From Epiperipatus broadwayi (Eukaryota; Onychophora; Udeonychophora; Euonychophora; Peripatidae): a DNA stretch of 64,000 bases. The stretch covers positions 186,001 to 250,000 of the forward strand of contig JAQFVV010006849.1 of the NCBI GenBank assembly GCA_028023455.1. The letters run 5' to 3'. Below, in pieces: positions 1 to 12,448 of the stretch (positions are counted from its first letter, which is position 1; every line of letters begins with the position of its first letter). Under the pieces are notes generated by a model, which was not told where the DNA came from, ran no database searches, and saw only the letters and a list, made by a program, of their open reading frames with translations. Both the position numbers and the translations under genes were made by a program.

Positions 1-308
1 AAAGATAATTATTCTGTTCAATATTTGTTACAGGACATTGAAATTATTTTTGTGTATAATAAATATTTTTAGTAAGTAACATAGTTTTGAGCAAGTGCAT
101 TTTTATGAGGATGGTTTTTCAAAATCAAAAGATATTAAGAATGTTAGCTTTTCTCAGAAATCAACATTTCACTTCTAGTCTTTTCACATATATGCAATAT
201 AAGGGTCTGCCTTTCTCTCTTTAATAATATCTATTATCAATCAAAAATACATTGCACATCTTCCCTTCCTACAAATATGCAAAAGAGTCTAAGGCAATAC
301 TAAGAACA
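1..308. other. AT-rich non-coding sequence, no gene seen
   Basis: No coding, RNA or repeat signature recognised. It lies upstream (left) of a recognisable LINE tail and is not clearly matched by the other two duplicated units. Confidence 0.4.
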
Positions 309-545
309 TATGAGATAGAGATAGAATAAGGAAGTGTACTGGTATGATATGGAGAAGAAAAGCTAGAGATCAAAGAAACTGGATTAAACTTGGAAATACT
401 TTGATCGTGTAGTGGATCAATAATGATTAAAAATGATGATGATAGTCCTATTAATATAATAGATGGATGAATATATTTCAGTTATTGTAACAAATTATCA
501 AATTTGTAATGCTGATAATATAAACATATTCATAGAACCACCAAT
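309..545 (+). mobile_element. 3' tail of RTE-like LINE (fragment)
   Basis: The segment resembles the 3' ends of the LINE copies at 13.8, 33.6 and 63.8 kb. It carries the same decoded C-terminal remnant (arginine-rich, then W-I-x-L-G-x-T), a run of GATGAT triplets and the AT-rich trailer. In units B and C this trailer lies about 6 kb from the next zinc-finger gene. Here it runs directly into the 3' end of ZNF-A, which indicates a deletion or rearrangement at the left edge of unit A. Confidence 0.7.
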
Positions 546-552
546 GTTGAAA

Positions 553-2240
553 TTATAAAAATTCATGACAATTAAATTCATTATTACAAATATCAACTTT
601 TATAGATGTACAGGTTTTTTCACACTTCAATAAATGTGTCTGTGCTACAGTTTTGTGACACCTGTCCAGAGAAAGGCTTTCTCTTGTGTGAATGTTTTCA
701 TGTGTTTTTAAGTTATCTTTCCAAAAAGTTTTAAATTCACAGAAAAAGCAATTGAAAGATTTTTGTTCTGTATGAATTCTTTCATGTCTTCTTAAAGTTC
801 CTTTGTAAGAACTTTTATATTCACAAAATCTGCAACTAAACAAAATTTCTTCTGTATGAACTTTTTTGTGTGATTTCAAATTATTCTTAGAAGTCTTGTA
901 TTGACACAAAGAGCAATAAAAAAATCTTTCTTTTTTGTGTGACTTTTTTCATGTTTTGTTATATTGCTTTTAAAAAAACTCCTGTACTCACACAAACTAC
1001 AACTGTAAGACTTTTCTCCTGTAAGTTTTCATGTCGCTTCACAATGTTTTTATAACAAGTCCTGTACTGACACAAAGAACAACAAAAAGAATTTTTTTCT
1101 TTTGTGTGTTTTGTTCCATGTCTTTTTAAATTACCTTTAAAAAAAGTTGTATATTCACACAAAGCACAATGAAAAGGTTTTTCATCTGTATGAACTTTTT
1201 CATGTGTTTTTAAAAACATTTTATGTGATGTTTTAAATTCACACACTGTGCAGGCAAAAATCTTTTGCATCTCCACGAATTATTTTATGCTTTTTTAATT
1301 GTTATAAGATTTGTATTTGCACAAAGTGTAACAAAATGGCTTTATTTTTATGTGGATTAATTCAAGAGTTTTTAAGCATAGTCTATCAACAATCTTATAT
1401 TCACACAAAGTGCAAAAAAATTTTTTTTTCATTTCTATGACTTTTTTTAATGATATTTAAAACAAGATTTATATTCAAACAAAGTATAAAAAATGTTTTT
1501 GCTCCTCTATGAATAATTTCATGTGTTTGTAAATTTTGCCTATTTATGAGTTTTGTGTTTACATAAAATGTCACAAAAACGCTTTTCTCTTATACAAATT
1601 TTTTCATGTCTACTTAAATACTTTTAATGTAAGTCTTTTATTTCACATAAAGGGTAACAAAAAGACTTTTGTTTTGTATGAATACTTTCATGAGTTTTTA
1701 TTGTAGTTTTCCACAAAGTCCTGTAGTCTCATAAAGTGCAAAAAAAAAAAAGGTTTTTCCCCTGTATGAACTTTTTCATGTCTCATTAAAGGACTTTCCA
1801 GTAAATTCTATATTCATATTTCCTCTCCATGAATTATTTCATAACTTTTTGAACTATTTTTTTTCAGAAGTCTTCTACTTGTAAAGAATGTCATGAAAAA
1901 AATTATCCCCAATGCAAATTGTTTCATGTCCCTTTAAAATACTGAATTGTCTTATATTCACACAAAGTGCATTTAAAAGCTGTTCTTAATGTGCATGTAA
2001 ATACTGCTTGCAAATTGCAGTCTTATCATGCATATTGCAACGTATATTGTTTTTTTTCCACTATGCAAATGTTATCATGTATTTTTCAATTATATTTAAT
2101 AGAAGTCTTGTACTCACACAAAATAAAATAAAGACCTTTTCTTTTATATGAATTTTTTTTATGTGTTTTTGAAGCTATTTTTTGAAATTGTATAGTCACA
2201 CAAATCACAATTATGTTTCACACCTACATGAAGTATTTGA
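553..2240 (-). pseudogene. C2H2 zinc-finger pseudogene, unit A (ZNF-A)
   Basis: Minus-strand array of C2H2 fingers of the form C-x-L-C-E-Y-K-T-x5-L-K-x-H-E-x3-H joined by TGEKPF-like linkers. Such proteins are normally nuclear nucleic-acid binders; no KRAB, BTB or other N-terminal domain is visible. The best-preserved parts are 553-909 (fingers such as CRFCEYKSSYKGTLRRH) and 959-1276 (CTVCEFKTSHKMFLKTH, CALCEYTTFFKGNLKRH). The segments are in different frames, so indels separate them. From 1277 to about 2240 fingers can still be followed as spaced TGTGTGAA / CATGA remnants, but frames and Cys/His ligands are lost. The 3' end lacks the last finger present in ZNF-B. Paralogous to ZNF-B (20213) and ZNF-C (40710). 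Clearly broken; the family assignment is firm. Confidence 0.85.
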
Positions 2241-2412
2241 CTGGTTTTCAAACTTTTATCACAATCTTTTATTTAATCAAACTACTCATGAAAGATATGA
2301 GTTCTTTCATGCAAATGTATTCTTCTTTTATGTCACTTTACAGACACCTAAAGAAAAGATTTTTCTCATGTTATTACAAATTTTAAAAAAAAAACACAAA
2401 TTGATTTCCTAA

Positions 2413-5385
2413 TATAAATGATATTGGTATAACAAAAAAAAAACTTTTTAGCTTTTTTAAAAATACCCTTTTATATTAAGTTAGAGTAAAGTTTACATTT
2501 TAACTTCAAAGTTCAGACACAACAACAAATTATGATACAGAAATGGCATTACATGGAAATCCATAATTAAATGCTACTGCTTGGCTCATATACTTGTATT
2601 TCTCTGTAACTTCAATCTGATTTTAGATAGAGATCTTAATATACCCACATGCATTCTCAAAAAGTATAGTAATTGAATTGGAATGAAATAAAAAAGCAGC
2701 AAGAATACATACAGCTCATTAAATTATAATCTCACACTACCATCTTTTGCTAAATGTTTTTAAGCATTAAATGTGCTATGACTAACATTATCATAAGAAT
2801 CACTCCTAAAACATTATAAAACTCATTAATTAAATAATTATTTAAAAAATAATAAACCTTCCAATAGTAGTGTTGAGAGTAATTACTTTATCATTTAGAG
2901 GAGACAGTAATAATTATCAAATGCCAGAAACAATCCCATCTTGAAAAAAAAGTTTGTGAAAAGAAAGATAACATTTTACTCCAGACCACTTGAACATCAA
3001 TTTGTCTTTATATTAAAGCAATTCTCCAAAACATCATTAGAGTATATACAATCTATTATGAATGTCATCTGATATGTCTGCATTATCATCTGTAGTTCAA
3101 TTTATCTTTAGATTAAGTTAATTAATTACCTTGATAAACATCAGACTGCACCTGTTTTATATCATTGTTATGAAAGACATCCAAAATGTCTGTATCTTTA
3201 TCATATGTTATTCAAGATGGTCATTCATCACTGTGAATGTAGTGCCTGATTGTATCAAATGTACTTACAAAACAATCACATTTATCATATTTACAAAGAT
3301 TATTTTCCTGGTTCTGAGATAATTGGTTATTGATTAAAAACAAGCACATGCTTCTGATAATAACTTGAATGTCCTCTTTGGCATTAAGTTTAAAGATTCA
3401 AAGCGATGGACTTTTACACAAATATTACATGGAATTAAATGATTTTACAACAATATAATCTCAGTACTCACACAATGTATTTTAAAACTGGATAAATCTT
3501 CAATTTTAAATCTGGTGTTCTGAATATCCATCTATATATAAAAAAATATTGAATATTAAAAGTGATATAATACATTCATGTATGCACAAAAAATTATAAT
3601 ATATTAGTGAGTAGAGACAAATTACATAAAGTTGAACACTACATATATAATAACATAATTAATAGTATATAATACACTCTTCCTTATTCACTTTTTACAA
3701 TGCAGTATATTTTATTTATTCTTCGATAATATTTGCTCATAGTTTGACTGTCACAGCTTCTCTTAATTTTCTAATTTTAGTCAATCAAAATATTAAGAAA
3801 CATTATCAAGAAATAAATAAAAATGACTGCTTTGTAAAAAATAAATAAAAGTGTATTAAATGGTATTATATGGATATATATGATACATAATGAATCAAAC
3901 AGTAAAGAAAACTTATATCAACATCATTATAAATACAATGTTAAATGGTTATTAACAAACTCAACAACAGAGACTATAAAAGTATCTATTATAGGAAGCA
4001 TTTAGATGCAATGCATTTCAAGTGAAATCATTCAAAAACCCATCAAAGATAATAAAATCCTGATAAATGATCCTAAGTGGAAACTCCTACACAAGGCTAC
4101 ATTTCTGAAGGCTTGAGAAAAATGCTTTCAAGAATACATTTCCTATTAATGGCATGCAATGGGCCATGTATCCCATTCATTAGTTTTTCAATCAATACAT
4201 TTCTTATTGATGGCATGTAATGGGTCATGTATCCCATATCAGAGGGTCCTTCATTAGTTTTTCGATCATAAATGGTCAAAATATTGAAAACGAATCTCAT
4301 AACCAAACGAGCCATAATAAATAAATAATGAAATAACAAACACTCCATTAACACAAATTATAATATTTATAATGCTTCTCATAATTAAACAGGATATCAT
4401 AATAACCTTAGAAATAATAGTAAAAATGAAAATAAGGGTAACAAAAAAAGTTGATTTGCTTAGATCACTCCTATAATTAATATGCCATTGAAGACACAAA
4501 TAGATTATGGTAATTCTGAAAAAAATGTTATTTATATAATTGTCAGAAATAGAAACATGAATGCAAAAATACAAATTTCATAACACAAATATACAATACA
4601 AAAAAATATTTTTTATAAAGAAATCATTTCCATCTATAAACTTGTAATAAGATTTTACAAACAAAAATGTAGTGTTAAAGTACTTTATATAAAAATACTA
4701 TAGTTAAGTATAACTATGAAACTCAAACTCTAAAGTGCATGGATATTGAATGTTACAAAAAATTTTTGAATTATTTATAATACAGATTTTTAACATTTGT
4801 ATATAATACAATTTTTTTTTACATGTATATAAAGTAAGTATGCACATCTATACTTGTTTTATTAAAAACTATGTAATTAAGACATCAACAATAATGAATA
4901 ATACTTCAAATCTGCAATTTATACATGGTTTTGCAAGAAATTTTTATATGCTTTAATTTCATATAAATTTTTTAATTGACTAGTGTAAGTAACATTCTAG
5001 GGATATTATATTTTACAAAAATCAAACAACTAGAGTTTCATTCACATAGAGTTTTATGCCACTTTTTGCAGGTTTAGTCATATCTCACACACTATAGTCT
5101 AAACATGAGTAATTTTATTTCTCTATTTTTCTGTAATATATTTTACATTTCTTTACTTTTATATACAAATATTATAATACTTATTGCAAGTAATGCTTGT
5201 AACAAAATCAAAATTTTTTCATCACAATTTTGCTAAAAGCAATCAAAATATCCCAATTAAAAGTGGTATAAATGAAATAATTTTATTTCTCCATTATTTG
5301 CAATCTATGGTTATATATATTTTTATATATGTTATAATACTTATTGTAAATAATGCTTATAATTAAAAAAAATCAAATTTGCAAA
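2413..5385. repeat. Spacer of unit A, paralogous to 22320-25210 and 42640-45404
   Basis: No gene seen. The stretch is collinear with spacers in units B and C; for example the CATTTAGAGGAGACAGTAAT segment is at 2893, 22782 and 43114. Units A and C look especially close around 2860-3130 versus 43070-43340, which may reflect a more recent exchange between them. Confidence 0.75.
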
Positions 5386-6030
5386 CATATATTCACGGCC
5401 ATGCAGTCAGTTGGCAGCTGAATAATTTTTTTTTTTTTTAAATAAAAAAGAACACAAAAAGGTAAGTAAAAGTTACTCTGAATAAAAATAACAATGGTAT
5501 TAGTAAGATTAATAATTCAATTTTCTAGATGAGTATAAGGTCACTTAGATATCTTTAAAGTTCATTATCTCCATAGAGATTAACATTTATAATTTTTTGT
5601 TATGTAATTTACAACTCTAAAATTTTGTAAACACCTTATTGCTCACACACATTAATATTAGAGATAGTCCAATTTGATTCTTGACTAGAGCTCTTCTTTA
5701 TTAATATCCAGAACAATTTCATATTTCTATTAGTTTTTGTTTTTCTTTGTCCATTATTCACATTATTCTTTCACTGCTTAACACTTCTGCAGATTTTTTT
5801 TTATCTGTTTGGCTAATTTGCATAAAGTAAGTTTTCTTACCATGCAAATTAGCCTGTTGCTATTTCAGTAAATTTTATTTCCTTTCTGTATAATTAATTA
5901 GCTTTTTATTTCTGGATTATTTTAGCATATTAACATTAACAGCACAGACACTTCTATTTATTCCTTAATAAATAACTGTGTATGTGTGTACACAGCAGAA
6001 ATATAATTACATCTTAAAATAACATTTTTC
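5386..6030. other. Unit A-specific insertion with a 44-nt hairpin
   Basis: Units B and C run directly from AATAATGCTTA-like sequence to TTCTTAGGAAC-like sequence, whereas unit A has about 0.6 kb in between. It holds a near-perfect hairpin at 5811-5854 (13-bp outer stem containing ATGCAAATTAGCC, then an inner 5-bp stem GTAAG/CTTAC). No coding sequence was recognised and no clear TSD could be placed. Confidence 0.5.
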
Positions 6031-6965
6031 TTAGGAACGGTACTGGATATTGGTTGCAGCATTAATGTTATTAAATCAGAGTGTAGCCTTTGCAGATTAA
6101 TAAAAACAATACACTATAATTATCAATTTTATAATTAATAAAGTAAATGCCTGTATCTTTTTTTTAATCCATTTTTTATTTCTTAAAAACAATTAAGATT
6201 AAAAAAATTTTAAACTTTTATTTAATTTAGAAATTTTATTTGTCTTGGTTAAATCTTGTAACCAAATTTTAATATAGTTATATCAAATGAATTTTCTTCA
6301 AATTTTATACACAGGTTAGCTATTGATGACAATGCAATATTACATTACAATATTTCAGTATTGTCCATCCATCTATAAACTCTAACAATATTAACAGGCC
6401 AAATATCAAATCATGTGATATTGATTTGCTGAGTTTTCAGAGATGTGCACATGAGACATTTTTTTAAATTATGTTAAAATTGAATATTTATTACAAGATG
6501 TTTGAAGTTAATAAATATATATATATATATATAAAAAGAAAACTTTGATTTCTCTTAATTGTTTAAGTAAAACTTTCATTTTATAAAATGTTTTCTTCAC
6601 AAACAAAAAAAAAATCTTTAAACAATTTTTAACATGTGTCAACTTTAAACACAATGTTACTATTTACATTCTCAGTATTTAAATTTCAATATAATTATAA
6701 AAAGGCTATGCAAAATATCCTATAACTAAAATGTAAAAATAATAATTTTGATTAATATATTAAAAATTGAAATAAAAGAGAAAAGTATTCAAAAATTAAT
6801 TATTTAAATCATCATTTTTAAAACTATTGATTGGATTAAAGAATTTATAGATGCCCCATACTTATATTTCAAATTACATATAACAATCAAAATTATGGTC
6901 AAAAAAAAATTATTTTTGGACTTTTAGTGCATTATAAGACAAATTAAATAAGTGTTTTTATAATA
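6031..6965. repeat. Duplicated spacer, second part, unit A
   Basis: No gene seen. It is collinear with 25230-26100 (unit B) and with 47040-47720 plus 52218-52500 (unit C). At 6680-6700 it carries the uninterrupted version of the site into which the Penelope-like pair is inserted in unit C (TTTAAATTTCAATATAA). Confidence 0.7.
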
Positions 6966-9186
6966 TATATTGAAACAGGATATACATATGCGTTACATTT
7001 AAATTTTAATACTTAAATTTTTTTGTAAATATCTAATACTGAATTAAAAGCACAAACATTCAAAATGCACAAATAATGAATTATTAATATGTTTGATTTA
7101 AATATTGAAATAAGATAAGTTTTAAAAAATTATAGAATCGAGGCAAAGATTCTAATCTTTAAATAAAATATAATAAAACCCTTTTGATTTTAAAAATAAC
7201 GAAGAGAGTTTTTAATCTTAAAAATAAAAATTACAAACAGATCCTTGGGGCAAAATGATGATTGAAAAGAAAGTGATTACGAAATAGATAAGAGTCGAGG
7301 AGTAGAAACAAAAGATTTGCTTTTCCTGCCCAAAGATATAGACACAGACCTCAGTGGAAAAATCCATTTAGCCACAAACCCAAAATTTACTTAGCCACAA
7401 ACTCAATGAACCAATGAAATACAGATATGGAATATGTTTGATGGATCCGTGCATTCCAGAGATAAGACGCCTCAGGACTATAAAAAGAAAAATCCAAAAG
7501 AAATAATTAATTAGAGAGAATGAGAAAATTAAAGTTTTAAATTCATTCATCTTTGCTGAAAGTAAAAATAAAAATTTAAAAAGTTATTATCGCCGTCACC
7601 AAGAATGTAATCAGCTTCATCGTGCTTCCTTCGGTTCAGCCGGCCAAAGGCAGCTTTCATCTTCATGGATCCCAGGATCGAACTACTGGTGCCGTATGCA
7701 GAAATCCTCATCAAGCTTCATAAATCATCATTGTTCGCAAGAAAAGGGCCCTTGCATAACTTAGATTTTCATCGCGAAGGAATGAGTATGGACAAAAGGA
7801 GGTATAAATTTATAATGATAAAATGAAATATAAACGCTCTTAAATTTAAAATCTTCAAACTTTATCTGTCCTTAAAATGAACAATAGACTTTCTCTCTTA
7901 AGCAAACCTGAACTTTATTTTTCTATAAACCTTGCAATGTTAAAAGTAATAGCTGAAGTTTAAAATGTAATCTCTTAAAATATGTATTGCATTTTTATTT
8001 CATTTATTCATGCTTAATAAGATCTGTTTGTAATAGGGCAAGAGTTTGCGATTGCAAAGAATTTAAAGATAGAAAACCATATCGCTATTTGTGCATTATT
8101 GAATTTAAAAGAAAGGAAAAATAGGTCAAATAGTATTTGTGGTAAAATAAGTTAAATACAATGTGTCATCTTAAAATGATTTAAAACCTTAAACTAAAGA
8201 TTTCTTGTTAAAGAATTAAATTAATAAATGAATTAAATGTAAGTTGAGTGTGGGTAGACACTTAGCCTCATTTAAATATATGTTAGTTTTAAAGGGGTTT
8301 TGATTTCAGATTATTTGTTTCGTAGATTGTGTCAATGCTGGTGGAGAGATATATGGACATTTACAACAATGTAATATGAAGTGTGTTCGCACATAAGGGC
8401 AACGTGCCCAACTGAATGCATGACCCCAAAGAGGCAGTCATGGTGTTGCAATGGATGCAGACATATTTCCTGCACCATTGACCCCTTCCAGCTCTATGGA
8501 TTGGGATAATAAGCTGGCAAAATAGACCGCTCTCCCATCCATATGTAGCGTTATTCTCTTTATTATATTACATGCATGATTCCTTCACCAGACAGATGTA
8601 CATTCCTGTCAGCATGATTTGATGCTAACATGTTCACATTGCATTGGTTGCGGATATATATCTGGAAGTGAGCAATGGCATGGCTGCAGACATCTGGCCT
8701 GGAATCAAATGTTTTGAAGATCTTCTAAATGCGTCGTCTGGGTGGCCTACCTATGCTCAACACTCTAAGATTAAAAATTAAAGTTAAACACAAATAAAAT
8801 AATAATAATGAAACAACATAGAGTATAATTTTTTTTTTTTTTTATAATAATTATTTTTCTTTAAGTTTGTGTGTTATTACTTATATATACGTAAATAAAA
8901 TCTTTTGTTTTATTAGTACTGGCAGTGATCTAATCTATTTTTTTTTATCTTTACTGAAATATATTTTAATAAATAAATATGCTTAAAACCTCTGCTACTC
9001 CATGAGTTAGTGACTAGGGCTGATGGTCGTGATCAAATATCTATGTAAAAGTTGGATCTTTAACAGCGCGTATCTGCCTACTCTATAAATTTTCTAGGTT
9101 CAAGTAGCCTAGTGGTGCCCTGTAGTGCAAGACACGGTAAGACTGGAAATCTCCATTAATCCCTGACCGTTATAATATATATATAT
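6966..9186. other. Unit A-specific non-LINE sequence
   Basis: Unit C passes directly from the match to 6965 to the match to 9985, so this block plus the LINE tail that follows is extra in unit A. It contains a GC-richer island at 7590-7790 (see the exon candidate) and another at about 8340-8760 with no recognised coding content. The rest is AT-rich with no gene seen. Confidence 0.45.
7600..7711 (-). CDS. Possible first coding exon (unidentified)
   Basis: I do not recognise this product. On the minus strand an ATG at 7711 opens about 37 codons, read as MRISAYGTSSSILGS followed by a basic stretch GRLNRRKHDEADYIL, and reaches a possible splice donor (G|GTGAC) at 7600/7599. Base composition and third codon positions are much more GC-rich than the surrounding >75% AT DNA, and the reading includes an RRK cluster. 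That composition is the main reason to suspect a real exon rather than chance. No partner exon, poly(A) signal or family match was found. It could equally be a fragment of an inserted transposable element or a relocated gene piece. Confidence 0.25.
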
Positions 9187-9960
9187 TCAGATTTTGCAGA
9201 TGAGGTAGTAGTTTTTGAAAATAATGCTTTAGAACTGCAGGAAATGTTGCAGGAGTTATCAGATAAAAATAGGAAAGTAGGACTAAAGATGTTAAAAAAA
9301 CTAAAATAATGTTTAATGGATTTTCTCAAAATATGAAAATAAAGATTGATTATGATGAGTTAGAAGAAAGTTAACAGATACAAATACCTTGGTCAGATTA
9401 TTAATACAGATGGAAACATAATGGATGAAATTAATCAAGAATTAAACTTGGTTGGAGTGCTTTTGGTAGAAATAACTTGATACTAAAAGGAAATATGCCT
9501 ATGTGTTTGAAAAGGAAGGTTTTTTAATAAATGTGTTTTACCAGTTCTTACTTATGGAACCGAGACTTGGACACTTAATAGAAGAGCAATACGAAGACTT
9601 CAGACCACTCAAAGTATGGAGAGATGTATGTTTGGAGTAACAAGAAGAGATTGAAAACACAACATTCGCTAAGAGAAACAGGTGTTACTGACCTCATTGA
9701 AAAAATTAAAAGACTGAAGTAAAGTTGGGCTGGACATATTGATAGAAGAGATAATAATAGATGGGCAATTGAAATCTTAAAGTAGACTCCAAGAGATTTA
9801 TAAAAGACCCAGAAAGAGACCACATGTGAGATGGATGGATGAAATAAGAAAGTATGCAGGATGATATGGAGAAGAGAAACTAAAGATCAGAGAAGATGGA
9901 TTGAACTTGGAGAAACTTTCATCCTGCAGTGAATTGATAATGGTTGATGATGATAATAAT
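9187..9960 (+). mobile_element. 5'-truncated RTE-like LINE fragment
   Basis: Decayed 3' half of a non-LTR retrotransposon. In interrupted frames it shows the reverse transcriptase YxDD-equivalent region as FADE (normally FADD) near 9195. It then shows Y-K-Y-L-G-Q-I-I and, near 9690-9850, a tail with W-A-G-H-I and R-W-A-I-E-I-L. The W-x-G-H ... R-W ... P-R motif order is the usual C-terminus of arthropod-type endonuclease-reverse transcriptases, which I place tentatively in the RTE group. Many stops and frameshifts make it inactive. It starts just after a TA-rich run, consistent with 5' truncation during insertion. Confidence 0.75.
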
Positions 9961-10794
9961 AAAGAATTAATCAAAGACTAACTACCATTTTTTAATATGT
10001 TCAATTTTTAAAGTGCCATATAGATTTTTTTTTACCTTTAGTTGGCAGTTCAATTTTCTCCAAAACTTCAGTTTGTACAATATAAAGAATTATATGCTTC
10101 CATAACCTATCATGGAGAAAGTAATACAACTAAGAAAATATAATGTTATTATAAATGGAAATAAAGACTAAATTTTTAAAGTTATTAATTTTACATTAAT
10201 CACAAATTGTAAATTTTGATATATAAGTTTTAAAATATGCAATTTAATAAGAAGTTTATTATAATTCTGATAAAATTATAATTAAAATGATATTGAAAAA
10301 CATTTATCTATCATATTTTTTTAAAAAAAAAACAACCAATGCTTTGAAACATTATATTTTTTTGTTCCAGTTCAGTTTAAAAAAAAAAAAACATGGTTTG
10401 ATTCCAGTTTTCATTCCACAAAACATAACAGTTTTTTGGGGACTTGCGATTCAATTCCGACTGATATAACCTTTAATATTTTTTATACATTTTTATTTCA
10501 ATTAAAAATAAACCTTATTCCAATAATTCAAAACATTTCATTATTATATTTTTATAATATAACATATCTGAAATGAAAAAAAAAAAACATCAAGCATTAT
10601 GTTTTATATTTTTATAAATCAAAATGAAATATAATATTTAAAAGAATAAGATGTAAGGTAAGAAATATATTTTTAAAAACTCAATAATTTTTTTATACAT
10701 GAAAATTTTTATTAAAACAAATGAAATTGCCTGTAATTATTAAAATATCTTTAGACATATTTTCACACAGGTTACTATTTAATGATAACTTTTT
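9961..10794. repeat. Duplicated spacer, third part, unit A
   Basis: No gene seen. It is collinear with unit C 52540-53400 (for example the GTTGGCAGT/GTTGACAGT segment and CATGGAGAAAGTAATA). No counterpart was found in unit B, where 26.1-30.8 kb is different sequence. Confidence 0.6.
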
Positions 10795-11875
10795 ATTTAG
10801 GTATTTACAACTTCAGTTCACTTTCACATGAAGGAAGATTATAAGAATTGAAAGAACTGAAAAAAATGTTAAATGGTGCACTGTTGGCCTTTGTGAAGTT
10901 AAAAAAAGGTAAAAAGACAACTAATTAAAAAAATGAACATGTATTATATTACAAAGGTACAAATATTGAAAGTGCAAATGGTGTAGTATTCATTATAAAT
11001 AAAGTTGAAAAACAACATTGTGGAGATTGATGGTATATCAGACAGAGTGGCAAGATTAGTTATTCAACTTAATGGAATACAGATAATTCAGTTTTATGCA
11101 CTGACAAATTCTCATTGTGATGAGAATTTCTATATTTAGGATGTGCAAAAAACTTTTGATAAGATCAAACATTTTTAAATAAATACAGAATACTTTTAAT
11201 GTTAGAATTGGCAAACAATTGAAAGATAAAAATGTTGTAGATAAATTTGGTTATATTGATACAAATGAGAGTGAAAACAAACTTGAAGAGGATTCATAGA
11301 AAAAAAAATCCTTTATATTATAAATTCTACCTTTAAGAAAAATACTAAATGAACATGGAAACATCCAAATGAAATCCAGCAAAATTAGATTATATTTTGA
11401 TTAACAGAAAGTCAAGATTGTAAGTTTTTTTCTTAAATTGACAGCAATTTCCAATTAGTAAGGTGTAAGATATGTGTTAAGGCAATACTAGACAGATAAA
11501 TTATTAAGAAAAACAATATTCACAGTGATATTTCTAATATTCAGAAACTTTCCAATGAATTGAAGTCAGAAGTTGCAAATTGTTTTAAAATATTAATAAA
11601 TTTTGAAAATAATTTGTGTTTGAATGAAATCAATAGGAAGATAATTGATACTCTGTTATGAACTGCAACAAAGATAGGTGGTACAAAACACAGCAATGGA
11701 TTAATCAACTTTCTACTGAGAAAAGTGAATATATGAAGGAAAGTAGGAATCTGAAAATATATAAACATGATCCCTTAATATTTTGAATTGTTAATTGTAC
11801 AAAGTAACAATGTAAGAAAATATAATTGTGAATTATCCAGAAAGAGTAAAAATATAATACAGCATCTAAGTATTT

Positions 11876-12448
11876 AAACAGGCAAAACTCTGCATATAGT
11901 AGTGCCACTCAGTATAAGCTAGAGTAATCAAGGGATGCCAGAAGGCTTATGTGTAATCCCTATCTAGTGCCCACTCATCCAATATCCCCAGACTAGTTTC
12001 TAGCTTGTGGATTTCATCAGTGAGCCTTGGATCTGAAAGCATTACACCTAGATCTTAGAATCTAATGCAATCCTCCAGCAACCACCTTTTATCTCTATTT
12101 AACTACAAAACTATGAGTCTAAAATTAAAAACAATAATATTTTCAATCCAAGCTCATTACCTTATATAGTCATATAGTTCTGAATTCGATTCAGTACCCA
12201 TACATTTTGGTGTCTTTGGTTCTTTAATAACCATAGCCACCACTATCCTATTAGGTAGGAATGGTATTAAACCACTAAACATCACAGTCACCAAACTGTT
12301 ACTAAAACAGGCAAAAACTCCCCATACAGTAGTGCCACTCAGTGCATCCATTGATTACTCTAGCTTGCACTGAGTGACACTATTGTATGGAGAGTTTTTC
12401 CTGTTTTAATAACAGTTACGAGCAAGCATAAGAAATAATGATCATCTT
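11876..12448 (-). mobile_element. Hammerhead-bearing foldback element (family 2), copy 1
   Basis: Insertion in LINE copy A flanked by the 12-bp direct repeat ATCTAAGTATTT (11864-11875 and 12449-12460). The empty site is readable in LINE copies B (~32190) and C (~61890). The element contains inverted terminal segments with the core GGCAAAACTCTCC...AGTAGTGCCACTCAGTG, here in three copies (11880, 12308, and inverted around 12360-12410), so it looks like a rearranged or partly dimeric foldback. No protein-coding capacity. The minus strand carries a hammerhead ribozyme with intact core at 11977-12032. Confidence 0.75.
11977..12032 (-). ncRNA. Type I hammerhead ribozyme (family 2), core intact
   Basis: On the minus strand: ATCCAAGG-CTCA, then CTGATGA, a 13-nt stem II region, GAAA, CTAGTC and TGGGGATATTGGAT. 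Stem I forms from ATCCAA/TTGGAT plus CTCA/TGGG (one G-U) around an internal loop. Stem III is only A-U and C-G closing a UA loop. The predicted cut follows GTC (U16.1-C17). Stem II is weak in this copy (AUC/GCU with one mismatch); in the copy at 45.7 kb it is AGC/GCU. The short stem III is typical of HHRs in Penelope-like elements and retrozymes, which are thought to work best as dimers. Confidence 0.7.

Noticed and set aside
9000-9180. SINE or tRNA-like sequence near TAGCCTAGTGGTGC
   Set aside because: An A-box-like string is present but the B-box-like GGTTCAA lies upstream, the wrong order, and no other copy was seen in the window.
12157-12351. 64-codon open frame on the minus strand inside the family 2 element
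   Set aside because: It lies across terminal repeats and unique element DNA with no recognisable domain; chance frame in a non-coding element.
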